Origin: Diadema setosum
Taxonomy: Eukaryota; Echinodermata; Echinoidea; Diadematoida; Diadematidae
DNA length: 64,000 nucleotides
Reading direction: 5' to 3'
Assembly: GCA_033980235.1 (NCBI GenBank)
Contig: CM067067.1
Location: 27,302,451 to 27,366,450, forward strand
The notes under the pieces are model-generated. The model was not told the DNA's origin. It did no database searches and worked only from the letters and a program-made list of their open reading frames with translations. Below, one piece after another: positions 1 through 9,620 of the stretch. A program made the translations under genes and the position numbers. Numbering within the stretch: position 1 is the first letter of the stretch; every line of letters begins with the position of its first letter.

Positions 1-530
1 AAGAAAAGTCAGCCAGCTACAAGATAATGAAATGAGTCGGAGCCCAGCACGATGACGTCCCACGTTGTATGACTTCCATTAAAAGGTGTCGGGAAATAAT
101 GTATATATACACTGTATATGTATATATAACAAACCTCAAGTTCATGCTGTCAATACCAATAGTTTTTTTTATTTTTACACACACATTTTCTCAATTTTCA
201 AGTGTTCTTGAGAAGGGCAAATCGCCGAAAAATTTAAATAACAGCAAATGTTTCTGCTCGAAGTCTAAGAAGACACTGGTGCACAACAGAAGTAAGGAAC
301 GAATAGGGCCTTGTCAAGTTAATGTCAGATTTTATTTTGAAGATGGTATAAATCAAAATAAAAGATGCGTCGTCAGTGATTGCGCCCCCATGATAATTTG
401 CGCACATATATAGTAGCGCACAAAATAGGATTTCACAAAAATACTAAGGAGGCAGGAGGCAGAGAAAATACAAGAACCGCACAAAATAAGACATCACAAA
501 GAATACTACGAAGGCAGGGAAAACACGTCA
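1..530. other. No gene seen; local imperfect duplication
   Basis: No convincing coding or RNA gene. Positions about 415-470 and 477-530 are an imperfect tandem duplication; both contain a GCACAAAATA core followed by an AGGCAGG segment. The rest is AT-rich without a recognisable repeat boundary. Confidence 0.5.
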
Positions 531-637
531 CAATTAAAGGTTCTTGAAGATCACAGATGAGGGGAGACGGAGGAGAAAAGGTGAAAAGGAACGAAGATAA
601 CAATAGAAATACGCAGAGACAGAGAAAAAAGAGCAGA

Positions 638-676
638 AGAAGAAAAAGAAGAAGAAGAAGAAGAAGAAGAAGAGAG
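638..676. repeat. (GAA)n microsatellite next to a PLE 3' end
   Basis: An AGAAGAAGAAAAAGAAG-type purine tract. It lies just beyond the 3' end of the minus-strand Penelope-like fragment, so it may be that element's tail or the target it entered. Confidence 0.85.
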
Positions 677-689
677 ATGAATTATTCCA

Positions 690-1800
690 TAACGGGGAAA
701 GAATGGAAAGAAACATTCAGTTCATTGGGTTGCAGGCATCCAAAGCGAAGGATAAGCTGTTCCTGGCTTACTTTGGGGATTTCGTCCGTGCCACCATGGC
801 AGGTCATCATAATGCAGATCTTGAGGTTGTTTATGGTGTGTCCCGGCAACTTGAAATTGTGGGCGGCTGGAAGTCCTAGTGTTTTAGCCTGATGGATCGA
901 AGATGTTTCGTGGTGCGATCGGCCAGTCTCCATTTGGTTTCGCCTATGTCCATTTGTGGCAGGCGCGCTGTACATGTGATCGCGTAAATCACATTTTCAG
1001 TAGTGCATAAGAACGATCACGGACAAACCAAGTGTATTTTGGTCCTTTCACGTTTGTGTTCCCATCCACGTGGCTGCACGTATTACACGTACCTTTTCCT
1101 TTTGCAGGGTTGGGTGCCTTATCCCAAATCCGCATCAGACTGTGCCTTGGTCTTCAATTTTGTGTGGACCAGCAGATCCCACAGATTCCTGTCACTCCTG
1201 TATGCTACGAGAGGAGGATCTTTGAAGATTTCCTTGGTGGTGGCATCCTCCAGCTTTTTCGTTGATAGGTGATAGGTGAGAACTAGAGGTACTCTGTCTT
1301 AGTTCTGTTGTCTCCTGGGCTCCAGGGCCTCTTGTCGGCTCAAGACCGAAACTTTTCTAGTCGCCCTCTTAACAACCCGTTAAGGGTAGCCACGTTATTC
1401 AAAGAAATCAACCATTTCATGCGATTTCTGTTGGAAGTCTTCATCAGCACTGCAGACTGGCGGTGGAGTCTAGGGAGTTGGGAGAACGATGTTGAGCGTT
1501 TGCAGCTGGGTGGGTGAGATAATGAGTAGTTCAGATAGCAATGCGCATCAGTAGGCTTGTATTGCACACTTGTCTTTACGGGTTCACTTTCTAGGCTGAG
1601 CTTAATGTCCACGAATGCAATCGAGTCTGAAGTTATGAATGTTGCTTAAGTGGCCACTTAACTCATTCAGTTGTTCGAGGGTACAGGATGCAACTCCGAC
1701 ATAGTCGTCAATGTACCTCTTTAGAAGAAGAGGTTTAGGGCCTTGGAAACTCTTGAAAATTTCCTGCTCAATGAGCTACAGTATATCCCTCCAAACGGAG
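690..1800 (-). pseudogene. Penelope-like element, 3' part (reverse transcriptase end plus GIY-YIG endonuclease), broken
   Basis: Read on the minus strand. It begins with the catalytic box of a reverse transcriptase (KRYIDDYVGVASC; YIDDY at 1701-1715). It continues with a block conserved in PLEs (YKPTDAHCYLNY, then SCKRSTSFSQ near 1400-1600) and with IFKDPPLVAYRSDRNLWDLL near 1150-1250. It ends in a GIY-YIG type endonuclease (VIYAITC, then DIGETKWRLADR, then LPGHTINNLKI) near 700-1000. In intact PLEs these domains make one protein that copies element RNA at a nicked target. Frameshifts and stops separate the blocks here. The 5' half lies at 5285-5657, and the gap between them is a LINE. Family assignment is firm; the exact PLE clade is not resolved. 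Confidence 0.85.
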
Positions 1801-2069
1801 TATGACGTCTGCTTGCCAATGTGTCCTGGTGTGCCTGGAGAGACCAATCCTTGATTTACATTGCTTCCGACAGGTAGAACAGATGAAACCAACAGTCTGA
1901 CCATGGGATTAGGTTGCTGACGAAGTTTTCTGGCTGCTCTTATATCATCACGACGCTTCTTTCTTTGAGATTCAAACTTCTTTACACCATGAAACACAAC
2001 CGAACTCCACATCTTCTCTCCTTGGCACATTTCTCCCAAGATTCTTGGTTCATCTTGCACTGCTTCAGA

Positions 2070-3200
2070 CAGGATTTAAGATTATCCTTGAAGCGTTTCC
2101 TTTCACCTCCCGAAGAGCGTTTGCCATCCTGAAGTTCCGCAAACATAATCTGCTTGGGTAGTCTGTCATTTCCCATACGGAGAACAAGGCCAAAGTTATA
2201 TACTTTGATCTAAGTTTCAGTATATAGGTTCCTGTTATCAAAGACTCTGTTCCTTAGTCGTCTAAAGGTTGAGCTGGATGCATTCAGGTGCTTCTGTATT
2301 TCATCATCAATATCTAGGTTAGATGAGAGGCAGCTTCCGAGGTATGAGAATCGCTTGGTACAGAACCTGTTTTCTTCGTGTTGAGTCTAAGTCCAAGTGC
2401 AGAATAAGCATAGTTGAAAGCATCCATTCCAGCTTGTAGGTCTTCCTCACAACAGGCAACTATATGGCATTGTCATCTGCATACTGGAGTTCATTCACTA
2501 TAACACGTGTTGTCAGTGTTGTGGCTTTCAGTCGGCGTAAGTTGAAAAGTTGTCCATCGCTGTGATATCTAAGATGTACTACAGGTGGTACTCGCTGCTT
2601 AACAAGGTACAGGACTGTGGAGATGAATATTGAGAAGAGGTTTGGAGCAATAACGCATCCCTGCTTCACCCCTGTCTGTACTTCAAAGCTTTCCGATGCT
2701 TTACCAGCAACAAGCACCGAAGCAGTCATGTTGTCGTAGAGTAGTCTTATGATCTTAATAAATTTGTCAGGGCATCAAATACGAAGTAGAACTTTCCACA
2801 GGGTCTGAAGGTGTACAGAATCGAAAGCCTTAGTGAGATCTATGAAGGCTATGTCTAGGTCGTGATGGTGTTCTCTACATTTTTCCTGCATCTAGCTGTC
2901 TAGCGGATTGAAAATATCATATTAACAGTTCCTCTTCCAGGTCTGAAACCACACTGCAATTCATGTAAGACTTTCTCAGCAACCGTAAGGCGTTGTGACG
3001 CGATATTGTGACATGATTTTTCACCTTTCTTGTAGTCAGGAACAATCAGAGCATCTCTCACTTCTGATGGGATAGAATCCTTTTCCCAGATGAGTTTATA
3101 CAGATCGAGAAGTTTCACGGATAGCTCAAGACCAGCTGATTTGTAGACTTCAGCTGGAATGCCATCCAATCCAGTTGCTTTTCCATTTTTTCATAGCATT
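2070..3200 (-). pseudogene. LINE reverse transcriptase core and C-terminus, frameshifted
   Basis: On the minus strand, in successive frames: DGIPAEVYKSAG, IWEKDSIPSEVRDALIVPDY, CGFRPGRGTVNMIF, TGVKQGCVIAPNLFSIF and LQYADDNAI (the YADD catalytic box near 2463-2477). The C-terminal block LPKQIMFAELQDGKRS and FKDNLKSCLKQC follows at 1982-2176. These are the palm motifs and thumb/connection region of a LINE RT. At least three frame changes separate them, so no functional product is expected. Confidence 0.85.
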
Positions 3201-3305
3201 GATAGCACCGGTGACTTCATCAATCGAAGGTACATCTGACAGATTCTCTTGAGTTGTTAACAGGTGGATATTTTGTTCTATTACTGTGGATTCCACTGAG
3301 GAAGG

Positions 3306-3962
3306 TTAGTTAAGGAGGTCTGAAAAGTGTTTTCTCCATTGTTCTCTAATCATATCCTTGTCCTTGAGTAGAGATCCATCCTTTCCTAATGCAGGCCGAA
3401 CTCCATGATTGGATGGGCCATATATCTTCCTAGTATCAGCAAAGAAATCTCTGCTCTTATTATCATCAGCAAGTTTTTGAAGTTCTTCTGACTTCTTCAG
3501 CCACCACTGGGTTTTGTGTTTGTGTGTGTGTGTGTGTGTACGTGTGTGTGTGTGTTTTAGTTCTCCCACTCTACGTTGAACTAAGGATCTTAGAGAGTGA
3601 TATGCAGTTTTCTTGTTGGCGTTATGGATGTCATTTTGCCGGACAGGGAAGGCTGAGCGTTTGTCCGATATAAGCTTAGTTATTTCCTTGTCATTCTCAT
3701 CAAACCAGTCTTCATGGCATCTTTCTGGCTTTCCTAAAGTTTCTTTGCAGGTTTTAGCCATAGCTTCCTTGAGGTCATTCCAGTATGCTTCCACATCATC
3801 AATATTTGGGTTTATCTCTTGAATGGACTTCCCCATACTCTCTTGGGAGGCTTTGCACACAATTGGCCTGTTGAGTAGGTGTAGATCATACTGCATTTTG
3901 CTCTTTCTCTTAATCTTCCAATGCTTGGGTTGTATTGAGAATGACATTACAGATCTGATCAA
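3306..3962 (-). pseudogene. LINE linker between endonuclease and RT, with an in-frame CA-type microsatellite
   Basis: An open frame of 218 residues, with SDKRSAFPVRQND and KTAYHSLRSLVQRRV, as in the connecting region of endonuclease-bearing LINEs. A GT/CA microsatellite at about 3515-3556 has expanded without breaking the frame and appears as alternating Thr-His residues. The segment LKKSEELQKLADDNKSRDFF follows, which is typical just before the RT. No catalytic domain is seen in this part. Confidence 0.75.
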
Positions 3963-4135
3963 TGTATGGTCAATCTAACAAGCGTCATATGCAACCATTG
4001 CTTTAGTAATGTCCACATCGTGTTTGTCCTCCTGTCTGACAATGATGTAGTTAGTCATATGCCAATGTCCCGAGCGTGGATGACGCCAGGATGTTTTATG
4101 TCTATTTTTCTGTCTGAAGAGTGTGTTTGTTATGG

Positions 4136-4690
4136 TCAAGCTGTGTTTTGCACATTTTGTAAGTAGCAGATGTCCATTATTATTGCCATTATCCTGACAA
4201 TACCTTCTCTTCCAATCACATCTTTCCAGACATTGTCCTTAGCAACTCTTGCGTTGAAGTCACCGAGAAGCAAGAGTTTGTGACTGCATGGTATCTGAGT
4301 AAGATAGCAAAGTATCCACATTTGAGTAGTTTCAGCCATCATTGTTTGAGCATAGGCAGATGTTAATGTAGCTTTTCTGCCTTTACTGAGATTAACTTGA
4401 AGAGTCATTTGCCGTTCATTTATGCTAACTGGCACTGGATCCGTAGTTTTAACAATCTCATTCTTGATAGCGAAACCAACACCATGGATTTTACGCTCTT
4501 TTACACTCTTTCCTTTCCAAGAGAAAGTGTATCCTTCTGCTACTTCTGTCAACTGTCCATCGCTGGCTAATCTTGTTTCTTGCAGGGCAGCAATATCAAT
4601 ATCATGTCGTCTTAGTTCACGAGCAACAAAGGCAGTACGTCTTTGAAGACGTTCGCTGACATGTGTGTCCATTAGCGTTCGTACATTACA
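4136..4690 (-). pseudogene. LINE AP-type endonuclease domain
   Basis: The minus-strand product shows the order expected of a LINE endonuclease: CNVRTLMD, IAALQETRLA (catalytic glutamate in QET), GVGFAIKN, SAYAQT, and LLLGDFNARV (conserved GDFN). This domain nicks target DNA to prime reverse transcription. Homologues are often auto-annotated as craniofacial development protein 2-like. The reading frame runs about 178 residues before decaying after DVIGREG. It is downstream of the element's leader and upstream of the linker and RT. A host gene is unlikely because RT follows on the same strand. Confidence 0.85.
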
Positions 4691-5284
4691 TGTACCAATT
4701 TGCAGTTGATGGTGAACCCACTGGACGCAGCGTTCCAGTCAGGTTAGAGTACGAACAGGCTATTTTCATGGCACATTTTCTAGCCCCTTCCCAAGATTTG
4801 GGAGGCAACTACCGAACTACTCTCCTGTCCCTTGGTCTAAGAGTTGAACGACTGATAAATCTTCACCTTCACCGCCTACGTGCTGGTTTGTGACTAAGGG
4901 CTCCTAGACTTCACTATCCTGTCCTCATCATCACTCTCCAATCGCCGTAGGACTTGAGTAGAGTTGATTGTGCTACAAGCAGAAGCTTTGCGGGATTTTT
5001 AACGTGGCACTGGGTTGCACTGCCGAGCTCCACGAATCTTGACTGTAGTACATGACAAGAAAACCTCGACGACTAGGGATGCAAAACAGCTGCAGTGAAT
5101 GACCGTTGGTCCAAGAAGTGGACTCTTCCGTCCTTTGACAAGATGTTCACTCACCCTCCTCACCTGAGGAAAGCCCCAGGTGGGGTTGCCGATTTAGTCG
5201 CCGACGACTCGACCATGAGACAGGTTGTACTGGCTTACATGTTAGCAGTAGCAAGCAGTGCTTGACCTGACGAGACCCATCTTA

Positions 5285-5657
5285 TTATAGTTCCCATGGC
5301 AACTCAATCTTCTTCAACCTTCTTCTGAAGGCAGAAATTTCCATCAAACTGAAGGAAGAAAGTTTCAGCACTAACTCGATCAGTAAGGCGCAGGATGATG
5401 GTGTCATCTAGACGATCAGGAGACGGGAACTTCTGCAGGAAATACTTGATTGCCCTTAGGCTCTCGTCTAGAGGGATATTAGTATAGAGAGAAGAAATAT
5501 CCATGGTAAACAGAAATTGGGCGCATTGTGCTGAGAGCTCAACACTTTCGAAGATACGGAGGGCGTCCGAAGAGTCCTTCACGTAAGTGTCCAGGTTTGA
5601 GACGAGAGGGGAGAATATGCCATCAAGGTATTGACTGAGCTTTGTCCGGGCATTCAA
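5285..5657 (-). pseudogene. Penelope-like element, 5' part (reverse transcriptase fingers and palm)
   Basis: The minus-strand product contains KLSQYLDGIFSPLVSNLDTY, then FTMDISSLYTNIPLDESL, a hallmark of PLE reverse transcriptases, and ends in LQFDGNFCLQKK. One stop later the sequence VAMGT begins, the start of the next conserved RT motif, and there homology breaks into LINE leader. The motif sequence resumes across the LINE near position 1800. The segment and 690-1800 are therefore two halves of one copy. Confidence 0.82.
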
Positions 5658-6100
5658 CGGCAGATCTTCAAAGATCCTCCTCTCCTAGCATCCAAGAAGG
5701 ACCGCAGTCTGCGGGATCTACTGGTCCACACAAAACTAAAGGCCCAGGCACAGTCTGATGCAGATTTGGGATACGGTACCCAACTCTATAAAAGGAACAC
5801 GTGCAGCCACGTGGATGGGGCAACAAACATCAAAGGACCAAAATACACCTGGTTTGTCCGTGATCAATTCTCCTGCACACCCGAAAAAAAAAAGTTATTT
5901 ACGCGTTCACATATACAGCCTGCCACAAAATCTGCAAGGCGAAACCAAACGGAGACTGGCCGATCGCACAACGGGACATCTTCGATCCATCAGGCTAAAA
6001 ATTACCAGGACTTCCAGTGGCCCTTTAATTCAACCATCTCAACACACCATCAATAACCTCAAGATCTGCGTTATTTTGACCTGCCATGAATGGTGATGAA
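5640..6100 (+). pseudogene. Second Penelope-like fragment, plus strand, C-terminal and GIY-YIG region
   Basis: Plus-strand reading gives IFKDPPLLASKKDRSLRDLL, then VHTKLKAQAQSDADLG, then SHVDGATNIKGPKYTW. After a frame change come IYAFTYTAC and GETKRRLADR, with QHTINNLKICVILTCH further on. This is the same block as 690-1250 on the other strand. The copy starts where the minus-strand PLE starts, so the two are head to head with almost no spacer. GIY and YIG residues are only partly kept. It is broken by frameshifts. Confidence 0.8.
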
Positions 6101-6402
6101 ATCCGCAAATTCCATCCCTTAATGACGGACGTTTTTGAAAGCAGTCGTTTTATTTCTGACATTCAAGACGTGTGCTGTATACTTGATCTTAAAGCACAAA
6201 ATTTTCGACAATTCTTCCCGTCGTTTTTCTTTGCGAGACTAGGACTGATTAAGTAAAAGCTGAAATTTTACTGTTCGTCTTCTTTCTGACTTTGGGGGCT
6301 ATTATGCAGGGGAAAAAAAATCTTATTTGTTTCTTGAGAAGAAAAAAGTAACCAGATGTTATCATAATTCTGCAAAACGAAACAGCATATGAAAGTACAT
6401 AA

Positions 6403-7178
6403 GGGCAATTCCGCAGTTAGGTGGACATGACATGGATAAAAGAAATGTGCCTCTTTATCTTACCCTTTGATCTAGGTATCAACTAATGCCATGGATGTTC
6501 ACTAATCACTAGGGTCTTTCAAATTCAGTAGATTTTATTTTTCGTATTTATTGATTTTGCGAGATCTAAAACCATCATTTTAAATGTACATGTGGGACTG
6601 GGGACGCTGAAATTCACTTAAATGCAAATTACAGTGGGTTCCTTTGAAATTTTTTCCTCAAAGTTTTGCTAAAGGGTAAAAGATGAATACATTTAAATAC
6701 TCCAGAAGTCATGTGACATTTTGTCAATTACAAAATGGTGAAATGACCTGCGGAATTACTCCGGACAAATGTAACGTTACTAACCGTAACGTTACTAACC
6801 ATGCTTTTGGGGGTCTAGCTAGAAAATTATCTGTCGAACTGCTAAAAAAATTTGCATGAACATTTGTCATGACGCAATAATTGAAAGTAATGCAACACTT
6901 TGTTTGAAGTAACTTGAATTTTTGCACACTTTTTGTTACAAGACATTGATTTTTTTTGTCATGTCCTTTTTTCGTAACGTTACTAACCAGCCCTTTAAGT
7001 TGCTATAGCAATTCTAATATTTCTTGGATTGTGTTCATTCTTTTCTGTATCATAAACCTGGGAAGGATGAACATGTTTTTGACATAATTTTGACTTGAAA
7101 TGAATAAATGGTAATTTAGTGATAAAAACAAATATCTAAATATGTTCAAATGTAACGTTACTAACCGCGGAATTGCCC
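6403..7178. mobile_element. TIR element with repeated GTAACGTTAC boxes, 4-bp target duplication ATAA
   Basis: The ends are inverted copies: GGGCAATTCCGC at 6403 and GCGGAATTGCCC ending at 7178. ATAA directly flanks both ends (6399-6402 and 7179-7182). The palindromic box GTAACGTTAC followed by TAACC occurs at 6771, 6786, 6974 and 7152, the last just inside the right end. No transposase can be read, so the element is non-autonomous. Superfamily not assigned. Confidence 0.75.
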
Positions 7179-7229
7179 ATAAGGTGATCTATAACATTCT
7201 CGCGACATGATACCCATAGTTCTGATAGT

Positions 7230-7930
7230 AGACTTGCTAAGGGGGTAAACGCTGCATTTTTTAGTACAAATATCCTACTTGGCACAGATGTTCCCTAGGG
7301 CAATTGAAAGATTTTCATCTAAAGAGACACTCTGTATCTATGCAAATAAGCCTCAATTTACATAATTTATGCAAAATACATATAAAAATTATTTAAAAAT
7401 ATATGTGCATCCAGCAGAAATACCTAATTTGGTAGAAGTATTCTATAGAGTATGTGGAAACAATTCCTGCAAAAAATGATTTTATACCTATGTAAATAAA
7501 CGTAAAATTTGCATAGTTATGCAAGTTATTGAGCAAAAATCTGCATTTTTGAAAGAATTTCTAATCTATTAAGCACTGGATCTTGTAGTACAAAGTTTGA
7601 ATCTGGGATGGATGTTCCTTGGGTCAAAAGCAAATGATCCATCTAAAGAGACAAACTGTCTCTATGCAAACAACCTGTTATTTGCATAATATGCATATCA
7701 ATACCTATACATACATAATCAGAACAAACAAAAAGCAATCATGTGACAACGTCTTAAATCCCTTTAAACTTGATATCCAAAAAGCTAATAGAATAAGACA
7801 ATATTCTCGCAACAACACTCTTCAGTTGCCTGAATTGTTTCCATATTATTTAATTAATCTAGGCATTTTATGCATAAATTATGCAAATAAGTATAAAAGA
7901 GATGAAATTTCGAAACATATTGATCTTTAA
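7230..7930. repeat. Diverged AT-rich repeat, two units about 324 bp apart
   Basis: The block ATCTAAAGAGACA, then CTGT, then CTATGCAAA recurs at 7317 and 7641, each after a TTGGGT- or TAGGGC-like stretch and followed by ATGCAAATAA-type octamers. The units are clearly related but diverged. Several ATGCAAAT octamer-like words lie across this interval. No coding potential recognised. Confidence 0.55.
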
Positions 7931-9120
7931 AATCATTTTTACTATCAATTTTCCCTCATTGCATAAATGCTCAGAAGGGTGGGAAGCATAGCAATCGATA
8001 GTGACACTCTTTAAATATGATTATGCAAATATACTGTAGGGCCTACATAGGAATATCACTGATATCGTGCAAATCGGAACAATATTGCTTACAAAAGGAA
8101 CTTTTTCTTTTCCTTGCAAACAGTACACAACTAAGGTCATGGTTAGAAAATCATTACAAAAACACTACCATAGTGAAAGTATAATTCTGATTTTCCTTGT
8201 ATTTTATAGGCAACCAAGCGAACAAGAGGCTTTTTACATCAAACTGATTTTAGACTTGAGCAAACTATGTGGATGCCAGGGTATCTGCACACATTAAGAA
8301 CTTACAAACTTGAGTTAGAAACAAAGGCTGTTTCTGGAAAAAAAAAAGAAGTTCCTTCATAACCCCTCAGTATACTACGAGCTGCTATGGCATGGAAACT
8401 GTGCTAGGAAATTTATATACAATAACATCGTGAAAAGGCAATAATGTATGCAAAAATTGTCATGTGAACAATATAGGAGATGTTATACTTTAAGTCAAAT
8501 AATCTTAGTCTCTGACTTAAAATCAGTCAATTTCAACAATAAATCAAAGCAGAAATGATATGTTCATAGCCATAAAAGAGTATATTAGATGGCCTCTACA
8601 ATTACTAGGATGTGATTTGTCAACAGATCGTCACATGCTACTGTTTGCGAGGATCGTAAATGTGATATTCTCCCGGGTTGTGATTGTTTTCCCTTGGGAT
8701 AATGTAACTCCCTGGCGGTCCAAGGAACGTTATATTCCACCACATACCAGCTTATACCTGTATAGATGATCATGACCTACATGATCTTGAAGCTTTTTCC
8801 AAAAGTGATTATGTTAACTGGTTTTGTGTAAAGAGGTCAGAGGTTAAAATCCAAAAAAAAAAAAATACACAGGTAAAAATGTAAAAGGTAAGAATGTCAG
8901 AGGTTATACATGTGTGCATCAAGATTAACTTTCATGCGACCCATATATCAAATGCAATGACAGTGATGGTTATACTATGTCACTGAATTCCATGTCCTTT
9001 CTTACTTATCAACAGGAAACAAAAACACATGAGAGGGGAGGGCTTAAAATTTTTTCGATAACCAACTAGGGAATCACTGTCAGGTAGAACATGCACAAAT
9101 ATGTACTAAGTTTTATGATA
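7930..9120. other. No gene seen
   Basis: AT-rich DNA with short open frames that look random. A GTCAGAGGTTA word recurs near 8840 and 8895 and may be an outlying degenerate unit of the following TGACCT-rich minisatellite. Confidence 0.4.
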
Positions 9121-9129
9121 CCTTGATTC

Positions 9130-9620
9130 GCAAGAAAAAGTGAAATATTGTACTTTCATTAGAGCTTTGACCTTTTGCCAGGAAATTTCCTCAGAATCTC
9201 CACTAGGTAATACATGTATATATTAAGTTTCATGAAAAATCCTACAACCATTGCATAAATATCAGGGAAATAGTGAAATTTTGAGTGCTCAATTGACCTT
9301 GATCTTTGACCCCTGACCTTTGACAAATGACCCCTAAATTCCCTGGAAAAATTCTTGCCAGTACAAAGTATCAAGTTCCATGAAGATACCTTGAAACATT
9401 TGAGAGATACGGAGCAAAAAAGTAAAATTGTAACATTTTCACCTGAACTTTGACCTTTGACCTCTTGACCTAAAACTCCCTGGTGAATCTTATTTTGATA
9501 GTACATGTATGCAGTCACTACCTTCATTACCTTCAGGCATTGCATAGATATGGGAGAAATAATGAAATTTTGAGCATTGACCTTGAAATATATGACCTTT
9601 GACCTCATGCCAATTTTACT
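9130..9620. repeat. Degenerate minisatellite rich in TGACCTTTGACCT
   Basis: Roughly three units of about 120-170 bp. Each has CATGAA or CATTGCATA, then a GAGAAAT/GAAATT block, then TTTGACCTTTGACCTC. Perfect TGACCT-T-TGACCT copies lie at 9451-9463 and 9593-9605, and a near copy is around 9310. The open frame on the minus strand is a by-product of the repeat. Confidence 0.7.

Larger units (their letters stand above)
1805..5285 (-). mobile_element. Nearly full-length LINE (non-LTR retrotransposon) inserted in the PLE
   Basis: Minus-strand LINE of about 3.5 kb. From its 5' end: a leader at about 4690-5285, an AP-type endonuclease (4136-4690), a linker (3306-3962), a reverse transcriptase in several frames (about 2100-3200) and a terminal zinc-finger-like block CKSRIGLSRHTRTH near 1815-1860. 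Presence of both leader and tail suggests it is not strongly 5' truncated. Many frameshifts show it is dead. The ends are inferred from where PLE homology stops and resumes, so they may be off by 10-20 bases. Confidence 0.8.

Noticed and set aside
534..716. Short minus-strand protein rich in Phe
   Set aside because: It is the translation of the GAA/TTC microsatellite.
4136..4690. Host gene for a craniofacial development protein 2-like product
   Set aside because: The same strand continues into LINE linker and reverse transcriptase, so the domain is the LINE endonuclease.
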